DNA of 64,000 nt, taken from positions 1,426,001 through 1,490,000 of the forward strand of contig NZ_CP080998.1 in NCBI RefSeq assembly GCF_019645835.1. Direction: 5' to 3'. The translations under genes and the position numbers were made by a program. This document shows, one piece after another, positions 8,612 through 17,041 of the stretch (within the stretch, counting starts at the first letter, position 1; every line of letters begins with the position of its first letter). This stretch comes from Mycolicibacterium holsaticum DSM 44478 = JCM 12374. GTDB taxonomy: Bacteria; Actinomycetota; Actinomycetes; Mycobacteriales; Mycobacteriaceae. Below the pieces are notes generated by a model. The model searched no databases and had not been told where the DNA came from. It saw nothing but the letters and a program-made list of their open reading frames with translations.

Positions 8612-9865
8612 TCAATCTCGAGGCTGCGGGGTGGGATGTTCGCCGTTGGGATGTAACAGACCTCGGCCCAAGCCGTCGCGGCTGAGCTCGGCCAGTACGT
8701 CGTCGGTGTGCTCCCCCAGACCTGGTGCGGGCAACCTGATATCACGGCTCGGGTGGGACAGCAGACGCCATGGCGGGCCCACCATCTCGGTTGGCCCTGC
8801 GGTCGGGTGGTCGGCTTTGATGATCGATTCGCGGTACTCGAGCTGCGGGTCGTGCACGACCTCGGTGAGGGTGTGAATCGCCGACGACGGGACACCCACT
8901 TTTGCGAATCGTGCCAGCCAGTCCGCCGCCGGTCGGCGCACCAGATGCTCGGCGATGGCGTTGATCACCTTGGGCCGGTTACGTTGGCGGCCTTCGGTGG
9001 AGGCGAGTTCGGGGTCCGCGCCCAACGCATCGTCGCCGAGCACCGAGCACAGGCGTTGCCACATCAGGTCGTTGCCTGCGGCCACCACGATCGGCCGGTC
9101 TTTGGTCGCGAAGCTCTGGTATGGCGTCAGGACCGAGTCGGTTGCGCCGCATGGGCGGGGTTCCTCGGCTCCGGCGAGAAACGCGGCGACTCTGGGTGCC
9201 ATCAGAAAAAGCGCCGAGTCCAACAACGAGATGTCGACGACATCGCCCAGCCCGGTGCGACGCTGGCGGTACACCGCGCAGGCGATCGCGAAGGAGGCGA
9301 CCAGCCCGGCCACCGAATCCGACAGGGCGGTGCTAACTCGCTGCGGGGAGTCGGGCGAAGGGCCCGTAACACTCATCAGGCCCGAACGTGCCTGTGCTAT
9401 CAGGTCATAGCCCGATAGCGCGGAGTCTGGACCGTCGAGGCCGAACCCGGAGATGAGGCAGTAGACCAGGTCGGGGTGACGTTGCGTGACCGCGTCCGGA
9501 GAGAGCCCGAGGCGGTCCAGCTTCGCCGGATTGAAGCTGGTGATGAGCACATCGCTGGTGGCGAGGAGTTGGTGCAGAAACTCGGCGCCTTCGGGCGTTT
9601 TCAGATCAAGGCAGACGCCGCGCTTGTTCCGGTTCGCCGACAAGAACCACGTGGACGCGCCGTTGACGAACGGCGGCCCCCAGCGTCGGGTGTCATCACC
9701 GTGCGGGTCTTCGACCTTGATGACCGACGCGCCCATGTCGGCCAACAGCATCGTGGCGGTCGGACCGGCGTAGGACCCGGTGAGGTCGAGGACGCGCACG
9801 TCCGACAGCGGCAATTCCGAACGCCCGTCGTGGTTTTCGAGACCATTGCCTTGACCGTCGGACAT
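8612..9865 (-). CDS. CaiB/BaiF family CoA-transferase
   Basis: A 417-residue protein starting MSDGQGNGLENHD at 9865, after AAGGGGG. It has class III CoA-transferase features: VRVLDLTGSYAGPTATMLLADMG at the N-terminus, the large-domain segment LISGFGLDGPDSALSGYDLIAQA with the usual nucleophile Asp of the family in the GYDL segment, and the C-terminal SHPSRDIRLPAPGLGEHT. In contrast to the racemase at 2207, it has GYDLIAQA where the racemase has GHDINY, so it is more likely a true transferase moving CoA between acids. Divergent from the GntR regulator at 10038. Confidence 0.8.
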   Translation of the reverse strand: MSDGQGNGLENHDGRSELPLSDVRVLDLTGSYAGPTATMLLADMGASVIKVEDPHGDDTRRWGPPFVNGASTWFLSANRNKRGVCLDLKTPEGAEFLHQLLATSDVLITSFNPAKLDRLGLSPDAVTQRHPDLVYCLISGFGLDGPDSALSGYDLIAQARSGLMSVTGPSPDSPQRVSTALSDSVAGLVASFAIACAVYRQRRTGLGDVVDISLLDSALFLMAPRVAAFLAGAEEPRPCGATDSVLTPYQSFATKDRPIVVAAGNDLMWQRLCSVLGDDALGADPELASTEGRQRNRPKVINAIAEHLVRRPAADWLARFAKVGVPSSAIHTLTEVVHDPQLEYRESIIKADHPTAGPTEMVGPPWRLLSHPSRDIRLPAPGLGEHTDDVLAELSRDGLGRGLLHPNGEHPTPQPRD

Positions 9866-9892
9866 CCACAGCCCCCTTCTGCCTGTAGGACG

Positions 9893-9929
9893 ACTGTTCG
9901 ACATTAACACGAACATGCTAAAAGTCGAC
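9893..9929. promoter_or_regulatory. Operator-like region upstream of CoA-transferase
   Basis: TGTTCG (9895-9900) and CGAACA (9910-9915) form an inverted repeat. GTTCGAC (9896-9902) fits the GT-NNN-AC core of FadR-type sites. A shorter relative, AAAGTCGACAGT, begins at 9921. This is a degenerate version of the motif at the other promoters. Confidence 0.3.
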
Positions 9930-9970
9930 AGTACGGTCAGCGGATGAAATCGACACACCCGGGTGTACCC

Positions 9971-9999
9971 TTGGAACCCAGAGGCAAATAGGTTTAAAT
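9971..9999 (+). promoter_or_regulatory. Candidate promoter of GntR gene
   Basis: TTGGAA (9971-9976), a 17-bp spacer and TTAAAT (9994-9999) resemble a SigA -35/-10 pair. The following A+T-rich stretch GGTTTAAATAGGGCTTTAACC is an imperfect inverted repeat and could carry regulation. Confidence 0.35.
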
Positions 10000-10037
10000 A
10001 GGGCTTTAACCAGGGTTTTCTAAAGCACCGGAAGGGT

Positions 10038-10778
10038 GTGGAATTGACGACGGCAGATTTCACGGCTTCACCGTTCAAGCCAAAAATCGTGCAACGCCCG
10101 CGCCAGCAAGTCGAGGAGCAGATTCGGGCCGCGATCCGCAACGGCGTGGTCAAGACTGGCCAGAAACTGCCAACGGAGGTGGCGCTGTCCCGCGATTTCG
10201 GGGTATCGCGCACCACGGTGAGGGAAGCGCTGCGCTCGCTGGTCGCCGATGGTCTGATCGAAAAGGTGCCCGGCGCGGGCGGTGGCAGCTTCGTTCGGGC
10301 GCTCGACCACCACACGTTCGGCGAAGAACTTGGCCAAGACATGCAAAACCTGGTGCGGGTGGGCTCGATTGCCTTCCAGGAGGCCGCCGAAGTGCGCCGA
10401 ATGCTCGAGGTTCCGTGCGTGCGACTGGCCGCGGAAAACCGCACGCAGGACGAAGTATCCGAGATGCGCGCGATCGTCGACCAGCAGAAAACGTCATCTC
10501 ACGACGACCCGGTGGTACCGGAGTTGGACGTACGCCTGCATTCGCTGATCGGGGCGGCCTCCGGGAACCGCGTCGCGGCGGCATTTGTCCAGGCGCTCCA
10601 TCAGGTCACCGAACCGGTTCATCACCTCGACCTCGATGCCGAGGTGGGGGAGCGCACCGTGCGTCAGCACATCGCGATCGTCCGCGCGATCGAGAAGCAA
10701 AATCCCGACGCGGCCGAAAAAGCCATGATCGATCACCTCAGCTATCTCGAAGAGCACATGCGGCCGGATCCGGCCTAA
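10038..10778 (+). CDS. FadR-subfamily GntR transcriptional regulator
   Basis: About 246 residues from GTG 10038; TTG 10044 is equally possible and better spaced from GGAAGGG. The N-terminal winged helix (RPRQQVEEQIRAAIRNG, then GQKLPTEVALSRDFGVSRTTVREALRSL) is followed by a helical FCD ligand domain with metal-type residues in ELDVRLHSLI, RQHIAIVRAI and DHLSYLEEH. Known relatives include FadR and the mycobacterial mce regulators Mce1R and Mce2R, which sense fatty acyl compounds. Residues of the recognition helix are almost identical to the second regulator at 38872. I infer that it binds the GTCNGAC sites across the island and derepresses when an acyl-CoA intermediate accumulates. Confidence 0.88.
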   Translation: MELTTADFTASPFKPKIVQRPRQQVEEQIRAAIRNGVVKTGQKLPTEVALSRDFGVSRTTVREALRSLVADGLIEKVPGAGGGSFVRALDHHTFGEELGQDMQNLVRVGSIAFQEAAEVRRMLEVPCVRLAAENRTQDEVSEMRAIVDQQKTSSHDDPVVPELDVRLHSLIGAASGNRVAAAFVQALHQVTEPVHHLDLDAEVGERTVRQHIAIVRAIEKQNPDAAEKAMIDHLSYLEEHMRPDPA

Positions 10779-10791
10779 GCTGTCGGTTAAA

Positions 10792-10815
10792 TGACCAACA
10801 GTTGACAGTTGGTCA
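10792..10815. promoter_or_regulatory. 24-bp palindromic operator candidate upstream of ribBA
   Basis: TGACCAAC (10792-10799) and GTTGGTCA (10808-10815) are perfectly complementary around an 8-bp centre AGTTGACA. TTGACA at 10802-10807 could be a -35 element, placing the operator over the promoter. It sits between the GntR stop and the RibBA start, and resembles the CAGTTGAC found beside the GTCNGAC sites at 12338 and 26316. Confidence 0.5.
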
Positions 10816-10888
10816 CTCCTTGGATTGACTGGAACCGCTGACGTCAGCGCACGGGGGCGCTTGCGGTCGGCTGGACGAGGAGGTTCTG

Positions 10889-12199
10889 GTGACGACTGGG
10901 CGCTTTCCGGGGGCGGTGCCGAAAGCCTCCGGTGATCGACGCGATACCGGTGGGGCCTCCGCGGTCTGGTCAGCGGTGCACGCGCTCTCGGTCGGCGGCA
11001 TGGTGATCGTGGTCGACGACGAGGATCGGGAGAACGAGGGCGATCTCGTGATGGCCGCCGAGTTCGCGACGCCCGACGACCTGGATTTCTTGGTGCGGTA
11101 CACGAGCGGGATCATCTGCGTGCCGATGCTCGGTGAACGCCTCGACGTGCTGCAGCTACCTCCCATGGTGCAGAACAACGAGGACGCACACGCCACCGCG
11201 TTCACCGTGAGCGTCGACCATCGCAGCACCACGACAGGTGTCTCCGCGCTGGACAGGAGCCGGACGATCCGGGCGCTCGCCGATCTAGACGCCGCCGCAA
11301 CCGATTTCCGGCGCCCCGGGCATATCTTTCCCCTTCGCTACCGCGAGGGCGGGGTGCTGAACCGACCGGGGCACACCGAGGCTTCGATAGACCTGTTGCG
11401 GCTGGCCGGCCTGTCCGAAGTTGCGGTGATCGGCGAAATCGTCGGTGCCGGCGGACAGATGGCGCACGGAGCGGAGCTGGACGCATTCGCCCACGACCAC
11501 GGCCTGCCCGTGTTGAGCGTCGCCGACTTGGTCGAATACCGGAGGGCGACAGAGCGATTCGTCGAACTCATCGGTAGCGCCTGGCTGCCGACCCGCTTTG
11601 GTGAGTTTCGAGCCCACGCCTATCGTTCGGTTGTCGACGGTACGGAGCATCTCGCCTTGGTGATGGGTGATATCTCCGACCCTGCCCGGTCGGAGATCCT
11701 GGTGCGGATGCACAGCGAGTGCCTTACCGGCGACGTGGTCGGCTCATTGCGCTGTGATTGTGGCAACCAGTTCGAGCGTGGGCTGCGCGCCATCGCAGCC
11801 GAGGGCTGCGGGGTGATGGTTTATCTGCGGGGCCACGAAGGCCGTGGCATCGGGCTGGGCTACAAGCTGCGCGCCTACACGCTTCAAGAACGCGGCCGCG
11901 ACACCGTCGACGCCAACATCGATCTGGGTCTGCCCGTCGATGCCCGCAGCTACGAGATAGGCGCGGCGATTCTGGCCGGCCTCGGTATCGTGCGGGTGCG
12001 GCTGATCACCAACAATCCGGCGAAGTGCGCCGAGCTCGAGCGGCGCGGAATCAGAGTTGTCGAGCAGGTGTCGCTGCCCTCGACCGTGACCGAAAGCAAT
12101 CTCAGTTATCTGCGCGCCAAGCGTGACCGAATGGGCCACAAGCTCGATCTGCCCGAGCCTTCGCGCGACCACCAGGTGCTCGTGGATCTGTTGAACTGA
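10889..12199 (+). CDS. ribBA: RibBA-like bifunctional DHBP synthase / GTP cyclohydrolase II
   Basis: 436 residues from GTG 10889, after GAGGAGG. Residues 35-220 are the 3,4-dihydroxy-2-butanone-4-phosphate synthase half (VVDDEDRENEGDLVMAAEFA, STTTGVSALDRSRTI, GGVLNRPGHTEAS). Residues 230-420 are GTP cyclohydrolase II, with zinc ligands Cys278, Cys289 and Cys291 and RGHEGRGIGLGYK. Together they make both precursors of riboflavin, hence FMN and FAD, and the deazaflavin of F420. The synthase half carries GEIVGAGGQMAH where the family usually has a N-(D/E)-D-G turn, so that half may be weakened. A second, housekeeping copy is expected elsewhere. Its place beside flavin monooxygenases recalls M. 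tuberculosis ribA1 (Rv1940), next to the monooxygenase Rv1936. Confidence 0.85.
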   Translation: MTTGRFPGAVPKASGDRRDTGGASAVWSAVHALSVGGMVIVVDDEDRENEGDLVMAAEFATPDDLDFLVRYTSGIICVPMLGERLDVLQLPPMVQNNEDAHATAFTVSVDHRSTTTGVSALDRSRTIRALADLDAAATDFRRPGHIFPLRYREGGVLNRPGHTEASIDLLRLAGLSEVAVIGEIVGAGGQMAHGAELDAFAHDHGLPVLSVADLVEYRRATERFVELIGSAWLPTRFGEFRAHAYRSVVDGTEHLALVMGDISDPARSEILVRMHSECLTGDVVGSLRCDCGNQFERGLRAIAAEGCGVMVYLRGHEGRGIGLGYKLRAYTLQERGRDTVDANIDLGLPVDARSYEIGAAILAGLGIVRVRLITNNPAKCAELERRGIRVVEQVSLPSTVTESNLSYLRAKRDRMGHKLDLPEPSRDHQVLVDLLN

Positions 12200-12335
12200 C
12201 CCGATTTTCCTGATCTCAGACCATCTGCGCATTCTCACGGTGGCCGGGTGGTGCGCGGCGGTGTCGAACGCCGGCCGCATCCCAGTGATACGCAGCACCA
12301 GCCCCCACGACGATGCTTCATGCGCATTAGGATTG

Positions 12336-12375
12336 AAGTCCGACAGTTGACTGAAACTGCGTCAGCGGTTAATGT
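12336..12375 (+). promoter_or_regulatory. Promoter and operator of the esterase-VWA-MoxR-mce operon
   Basis: GTCCGAC (12338-12344) abuts TTGACT (12347-12352), followed by a 17-bp spacer and TAATGT (12370-12375), a good SigA-like pair. A repressor bound at the motif would cover the -35 box. A related TTGTTCGGACCAA follows just downstream. The predicted leader is only about 25 nt before ATG 12407. Confidence 0.55.
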
Positions 12376-12406
12376 CGGTCATCATTGTTCGGACCAACCG
12401 GAGGCG

Positions 12407-13315
12407 GCGATGTCCATGAGCGGCAGCAACGAGAACGTGGCGCGAGTCTTCGCCATGTGGCGGGGTATGTTGCCCGATCATCCGGAACCGACGATCGAAG
12501 AATTCCGTACCGGCTACGACGCGATGTTTTCCGACTTCCCGATCGACACCGATGCACAGATCACCGAAGTGGATGCCAACGGTGTGCGCTCCCTACAGGT
12601 ACGCGTGAGCGAAAGTAAGCCGGGCCGCTACGTGGTGTACTTCCACGGTGGCGGGCTGATGTGCGGCAACCCCGAAGGTGTTCGCTCGACGGCGGCGCGG
12701 ATCGCGCGCGCCGCGCACGCCACGGTGCTGGTGCCCGACTACCGCCTTGCACCCGAGCACGCCTATCCGGCGGCACTCGACGATGCGGCGTCGGCATCTT
12801 CGTGGGTGCTGGGCCGACGAGGCGGTGAACCCGTCAGACTGGCTCTGCTCGGAGACTCGGCCGGTGGGGGACTGGCGATCTCGTGCGCCATTCGGCTACG
12901 TGACGAGGGCGCAAACCGGCCGGCCGCAGTCGTCGTGTGGTCGCCGTGGGTCGATATGACGGTGTCGGGTTCCACAATCGAATCGAAAGCTGCCGTCGAT
13001 CCGATCGCCAGCGGCCAGTCGTTGACGATGTCGGCCACCGCATACCTTCAAGGTCACCCGCCGACCGACCCGATGGTCTCACCGCTGTTCGCCGACCTGT
13101 CCGGCCTTGCGCCGCTGATGATCGAGGTGGGCAGCGAAGAGGTGCTGCTCGATGACGCTCACCGGATGGCGGCCAAGGCGCAGTCCGACGGTGTCGAGGT
13201 GACGCTGACGGTGGCCGACGGCCTGCCGCACGTCTATCAGTACTTCGCCTCGTTCTTGCCCGAGGCCCAGGCCTCGATCGAACGCACGGGCGCCTTCATC
13301 AACAAGTTTGCCTAG
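12407..13315 (+). CDS. Alpha/beta hydrolase, hormone-sensitive-lipase (HSL) family esterase
   Basis: 302 residues from ATG 12407, behind CCGGAGG; upstream in-frame starts have no ribosome site. The HSL oxyanion motif HGGG is at residues 79-82, the nucleophile Ser150 is in GDSAGGG and the His is in GLPHVYQ (about 274). The acid lies in VGSEEVLLDDA, with Glu where many relatives have Asp. No signal peptide is visible, so it is cytoplasmic. Such enzymes hydrolyse acyl esters or lactones. First gene of the probable 14-kb operon reaching mceF, so it may release or process the imported lipid or the ester formed by Baeyer-Villiger oxidation. Confidence 0.85.
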   Translation, partial: AMSMSGSNENVARVFAMWRGMLPDHPEPTIEEFRTGYDAMFSDFPIDTDAQITEVDANGVRSLQVRVSESKPGRYVVYFHGGGLMCGNPEGVRSTAARIARAAHATVLVPDYRLAPEHAYPAALDDAASASSWVLGRRGGEPVRLALLGDSAGGGLAISCAIRLRDEGANRPAAVVVWSPWVDMTVSGSTIESKAAVDPIASGQSLTMSATAYLQGHPPTDPMVSPLFADLSGLAPLMIEVGSEEVLLDDAHRMAAKAQSDGVEVTLTVADGLPHVYQYFASFLPEAQASIERTGAFINKFA

Positions 13316-13364
13316 TTTTTGCCAGTTAACGACCAACGCGAAACAACAAGACAGGAGAACGTCG

Positions 13365-14516
13365 GTGACCCGAAAGTGCGGGATGTTGTTCGAGATGCCG
13401 GTCCCCCGGGAACCACGGCCCGGCGAGAAGCACACTGCGTTCGACTCCGAGGGCCAGCCCTACGAGGTTGAGGCGGTGTTCACACCGGAGTTGACTGAGC
13501 GTTCGTTCCACGATGTCGTTGAACAGGCCGTTCAGGCTGAAAAGTGCGGCTATGACAGCGTGTGGTTCGTCGAACACCACTTCTACGAAGAGGCTTCGCA
13601 AAGCTCGGCGCCCGATGTCATGCTGGCTCATATCGCAGCCAGGACCGAGCGGATCCGCCTCGGCCACGGGGTACGCCTGCTGCCTTACAACTACAACCAC
13701 CCGGTCCGCGTGGCGGAATCCGCTGCTGTGCTTGATATTTTGTCACACGGACGGCTCGACTTCGGCACCGGCCGGAGCCTGAGTCGGCTCGAGCTCGAAG
13801 GCTTCGGCATCAACCCCGCCGATACCCGCGAGCAGTGGGAGTGCAGCCTGGATATCATCCTCGACGCTTGGACCAAAGAGGTTGTCGAGCGCAGCGAGGG
13901 CGACATCGTCTTCCCGCCGCGATCTGTGGTTCCCAAGCCGGTGCAGCAGCCACACCCGCCGCTGTGGGCAGCGACCACCGGAGCTCCCGGGCACGAGCTG
14001 ATGGGGCGCAAGGGGCTGGGATTGCTGTCTTTCACCTTGATGCTGCCGCTGGAAGAGCTGGCCTCCCGAATCGCCCTGTACCGGGAGGGGATCAAGCATG
14101 CCGATCCCGTCGGGCACTTCGTCAACGATCAGGTGGCGGCCATGACGATGGTCTACTGCGCCGAAGACGGTGATGTAGCGCGCGAGCGCGCCGGCGCGGC
14201 GGTGATGCGCTACCTCGAATGGGCCTTCGGGGCGTTCGTCGGGGCGGCCAAGTGGATGGATCCTCGCGAGGGTAGCTACAACTACCTGCAGGAAATGATG
14301 GGTATCGACTTCGAACAGCTGACCTTCGACGTCGTCAATGACAACGACATGGTGATCGTTGGGTCCCCCGACGAGTGCGCCAAGAAGGCCGAGCGGTACT
14401 TCGAGGCGGGTGTCGACCAGATGCTTTGTCAGACAACGCTGCCGGGTATCCCGCACGAAGCGGTGATGGAGTCTATCGAATTGTTTGGCCGCGAGGTCAT
14501 TCCCAGGATCACCTAA
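13365..14516 (+). CDS. Luciferase-like (LLM) flavin monooxygenase
   Basis: 383 residues from GTG 13365, eight bases after AGGAG. Markers are AEKCGYDSVWFVEHHF, RIRLGHGVRLLPYNYNHPV, DILSHGRLDFGTGRSLSRLE and a C-terminal VGSPDECAKKAERYFEAGVDQ. It is close in size and style to M. tuberculosis Rv1936. The reaction is a flavin-dependent (reduced FMN or F420) oxidation of an unknown substrate. It is second in the operon: 49 bp after the esterase and 19 bp before the VWA gene. The neighbouring RibBA suggests high flavin demand, and the following VWA-AAA+ pair might remodel or activate this enzyme. Confidence 0.82.
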   Translation: MTRKCGMLFEMPVPREPRPGEKHTAFDSEGQPYEVEAVFTPELTERSFHDVVEQAVQAEKCGYDSVWFVEHHFYEEASQSSAPDVMLAHIAARTERIRLGHGVRLLPYNYNHPVRVAESAAVLDILSHGRLDFGTGRSLSRLELEGFGINPADTREQWECSLDIILDAWTKEVVERSEGDIVFPPRSVVPKPVQQPHPPLWAATTGAPGHELMGRKGLGLLSFTLMLPLEELASRIALYREGIKHADPVGHFVNDQVAAMTMVYCAEDGDVARERAGAAVMRYLEWAFGAFVGAAKWMDPREGSYNYLQEMMGIDFEQLTFDVVNDNDMVIVGSPDECAKKAERYFEAGVDQMLCQTTLPGIPHEAVMESIELFGREVIPRIT

Positions 14517-14535
14517 CCCGTCGCCACTGAAGCGA

Positions 14536-16077
14536 ATGCCTGTGCAAACGTCATCGGAGTGCGACCTCAGTACGCTTTCGGACGTCGCGGCGGTTCTCGC
14601 TCCGGCGCTGAGCGGCGGGCGACGACACGCCACCCAGCTCGTCTCGGGTGAGCGCGGCTCGTTCGGCACGGACCTCTCCACCGTCTATGTGCCTGTAGCG
14701 CAGTCGAACCCTCCGGGAATCACCGTCATTCGGGCGATGACCCTGGGCATCGCGTTGCAGAGTTCGCCCACCAAGGAGATGGTGTCGACGCTCGACTGGT
14801 CGGTGCTGACGCCCCGGGAACGACGGGCGTTGCGGATCGTGGAGGGCCGGGCGGCGATGGGCTGGGCGACCGCATCGTGGCCTGCGATGTCGCCGGGCTA
14901 CGCGGCGATGGTGCCAGACCAGCGGGCTGAGCCGGTCAGCGACATCGACGAGTTGCTGCAGCAGGCGTACGAGTTGGCTCGCAGCAACCTCGTGCTCAAT
15001 GTTCCTGAGCTGTTCGGCGTTCCGCCCGGGATCCGACCGTTGAGCCAGCACCGTGAGCGAATCATCGGAGACGGCAAGCGACGCAACCGGGTGCCATGGT
15101 CTAGCCGGCGCAATCTGCGTCACATGCGCCTCGCGATGCCGGTCGGCGGCACGGAGGGCGAATCTGCTCGGCTGGTCATCTTCGAGGAATCGCCCGACAG
15201 CGAAGCCGAATCCAGTGACGCCGACCGCCGGGTAGGCGTGCCGTATCCGGAGTGGGACTACCGACTCAGCCGGTACCGCCAAGACTTCGTCACGGTCGTG
15301 GAACGACGAATGACACCGCGATATGACCGGCATACCACCTTGGATCCGAAGATTCGACGTTGGTTCATGGCCCCGCATGCACTGGCCCGGCGGAGCCGGA
15401 TGGACGACGGTGACCAACTCGACGTCTCCGCCTACGTGGAGCAGTTCGGGCAGTCCAAGGCCGGGGGATATACAGACGACCGGATATATCAGGCGATGCT
15501 GCCCGCACAGCGCGATGTCGCCACGGCGATGTTGCTCGACGCTACGTCCTCGTTACAGGGCCGGGGCGGGGCGGAGTTCAAGCTCCAACTCGCGTGCAGC
15601 GACGCGCTGTGCGCCGGGATGAGCAGCAGCGCCGAACGATTCGCCGTGTTTGCCTTCACCGGCGAAACCCGTCACCGGGTAGAGGTCATCCGGCTGCGCA
15701 ACTTCAGCGATCCCGTGTGGTCGTTGCCTGCGGGAGCGGAGATCAGGCCGTCGGGCTACACGCGCCTTGGCGCAGCCCTGCGCCACGTGACGAAGAGGCT
15801 GGCGGAAGCGCCTGCAGAACGCAGGGTACTGCTGTCGATCGGCGACGCGGTGCCATCCGATGAAGGCTACGAGGGTGCCTACGCCGATGCGGATGTCAAC
15901 CGCGCGGTCGAGGAGGCCGTCGCGGCGGGCGTCATCTTTCGTCAGCTAGCGGTCGGCAAGGCCACCGACGGGCAGCTTGAACGTCGGTTCGGCCCTGGCC
16001 GGTTCCATCGAGTGTCGAGAGCTGCGGATCTGCCCGCAGTCCTCGGCCGCGTACACGAGGAGTTGACTAGTCAATGA
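14536..16077 (+). CDS. VWA-domain protein of the NorD/CbbO type
   Basis: 513 residues from ATG 14536; the ribosome site is weak, suggesting coupling to the gene upstream. The C-terminal third is a von Willebrand A domain with a MIDAS-like D335-A-T-S-S339 (consensus DxSxS, with Thr at the middle position), preceded by the YPEWDY motif typical of NorD/CbbO partners of AAA+ proteins; an acidic, low-complexity stretch lies around residues 217-230. In known systems a MoxR/NorQ/CbbQ ATPase and a VWA protein together remodel or metallate a target enzyme. Stop and next start overlap (ATGA), as usual for such pairs. The target here is unknown; the luciferase-like enzyme or the Mce complex are candidates by position only. 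Confidence 0.8.
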   Translation: MPVQTSSECDLSTLSDVAAVLAPALSGGRRHATQLVSGERGSFGTDLSTVYVPVAQSNPPGITVIRAMTLGIALQSSPTKEMVSTLDWSVLTPRERRALRIVEGRAAMGWATASWPAMSPGYAAMVPDQRAEPVSDIDELLQQAYELARSNLVLNVPELFGVPPGIRPLSQHRERIIGDGKRRNRVPWSSRRNLRHMRLAMPVGGTEGESARLVIFEESPDSEAESSDADRRVGVPYPEWDYRLSRYRQDFVTVVERRMTPRYDRHTTLDPKIRRWFMAPHALARRSRMDDGDQLDVSAYVEQFGQSKAGGYTDDRIYQAMLPAQRDVATAMLLDATSSLQGRGGAEFKLQLACSDALCAGMSSSAERFAVFAFTGETRHRVEVIRLRNFSDPVWSLPAGAEIRPSGYTRLGAALRHVTKRLAEAPAERRVLLSIGDAVPSDEGYEGAYADADVNRAVEEAVAAGVIFRQLAVGKATDGQLERRFGPGRFHRVSRAADLPAVLGRVHEELTSQ

Positions 16078-16937
16078 AAAACGCCACAGCGGCAGTCGAA
16101 TTCGAGCCAGACAGCGCGTATTACGTGCCGGCCGGCGGGGAATGCGACGCGATGCGTGCGGCCTGCGTGAGCGGCGTCGGGGTGATGCTGACAGGGCCGA
16201 CCGGCTGCGGTAAGACGCGTTTGGTCCGTCACGTGAGCGAGACACTCGGCAGACCGCTGATCACCGTCTCGTGTCACGACGAACTGTCTGCCAGTGACCT
16301 GCTGGGCCGCTACCTGGTGGTGGGTGGAGATGTCCGGTGGGTGGACGGTCCGCTCACCACGGCCGTCCGCAACGGCGATGTGTGCTACCTCGACGAGGTC
16401 GCAGAGGCACGCCGCGACACGTTGGCGGTCCTGCACTCCCTTCTCGACGACCGCCGGGAGCTCTACCTCGACCGGACCGGCGAAACAATCCCCGCCGCTG
16501 AGGGATTCGCGCTCATGGCGTCGTACAACCCAGAGTCACGCAGCTTGCTCAAGGAGCTGAAGCCATCCTTCCGGCAACGCTTCGTGACGGTCGCAGTCGA
16601 CTATCTGAGACCCGAGCTCGAAGCACGGGTCGTCATCCACGAGTCGGGGGTGTCTGAGGACATCGCCGAGCGGCTGGTGCGCAGCGCAGTGGCGTTACGA
16701 CGGGCCCGCCACGCCGGTATCGAGCCGCCCTCGACACGGCTGCTGGTCGTGGCCGCACGGTTGGTGGTGGCCGGGCTCGCCCTGAACGAGGCAGTGCGCC
16801 TGGGCATTGTGAATCCGCTGTCCGCCGAAGGCCCGGCAGAGGCCGCGCTGACGGAGCTGCTCGGCGTCGAGGGGATCGATATCACGCCGGCAGACCCCAG
16901 CACCAACGGATCCACCAAGCCGACGACCAGGGGCTAG
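16074..16937 (+). CDS. MoxR-family AAA+ ATPase (NorQ/CbbQ-like)
   Basis: 287 residues. Walker A is GPTGCGKT (41-48), Walker B VCYLDE (103-108), sensor-1 Asn in SYNPE (about 152) and Arg-finger candidates in PSFRQRF (167-169). The C-terminal lid region is present, and the last 15 residues are polar and disordered. Proteins of this class form hexameric rings that, with a VWA partner, activate enzymes by remodelling. Translation is coupled to the VWA gene by ATGA. Its TAG stop shares one base with the GTG of the micro-ORF that follows, which leads directly into yrbE. A MoxR-VWA pair inside an mce operon is not an arrangement I recognise. Confidence 0.88.
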   Translation: MKNATAAVEFEPDSAYYVPAGGECDAMRAACVSGVGVMLTGPTGCGKTRLVRHVSETLGRPLITVSCHDELSASDLLGRYLVVGGDVRWVDGPLTTAVRNGDVCYLDEVAEARRDTLAVLHSLLDDRRELYLDRTGETIPAAEGFALMASYNPESRSLLKELKPSFRQRFVTVAVDYLRPELEARVVIHESGVSEDIAERLVRSAVALRRARHAGIEPPSTRLLVVAARLVVAGLALNEAVRLGIVNPLSAEGPAEAALTELLGVEGIDITPADPSTNGSTKPTTRG

Positions 16938-17041
16938 TGACAGTGCCAACGTTCCAGCAGAATCCGGTGCGCACCTGGTTTTCACCGGGTTCAGAAATGG
17001 CGAACACGGCTACGACCCAACATCGACGAAACGGTCTGTGA
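16937..17041 (+). CDS. 34-codon micro-ORF bridging MoxR and YrbEA
   Basis: The 100-bp gap between the AAA+ gene and yrbE is filled by one frame from GTG 16937 to TGA 17041. Its start overlaps the upstream stop (TAGTG) and its stop overlaps the downstream ATG (TGATG). The peptide begins MTVPTFQQNPVRTWFSPG and ends TTQHRRNGL; it has no membrane segment and I recognise no family. The exact fit at both ends suggests translation, either as a small protein or as a coupling leader that carries ribosomes to yrbE, whose own ribosome site is poor. Chance remains possible. Confidence 0.4.
   Translation: MTVPTFQQNPVRTWFSPGSEMANTATTQHRRNGL

Noticed and set aside
10762..10775. GGCCGGATCCGGCC palindrome as a terminator or operator
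   Set aside because: Lies inside the GntR coding sequence near its end, has no loop and is expected in GC-rich DNA.
16938..17037. N-terminal extension of YrbEA through the gap
   Set aside because: The yrbE frame is open upstream but has no ATG, GTG or TTG before 17038.
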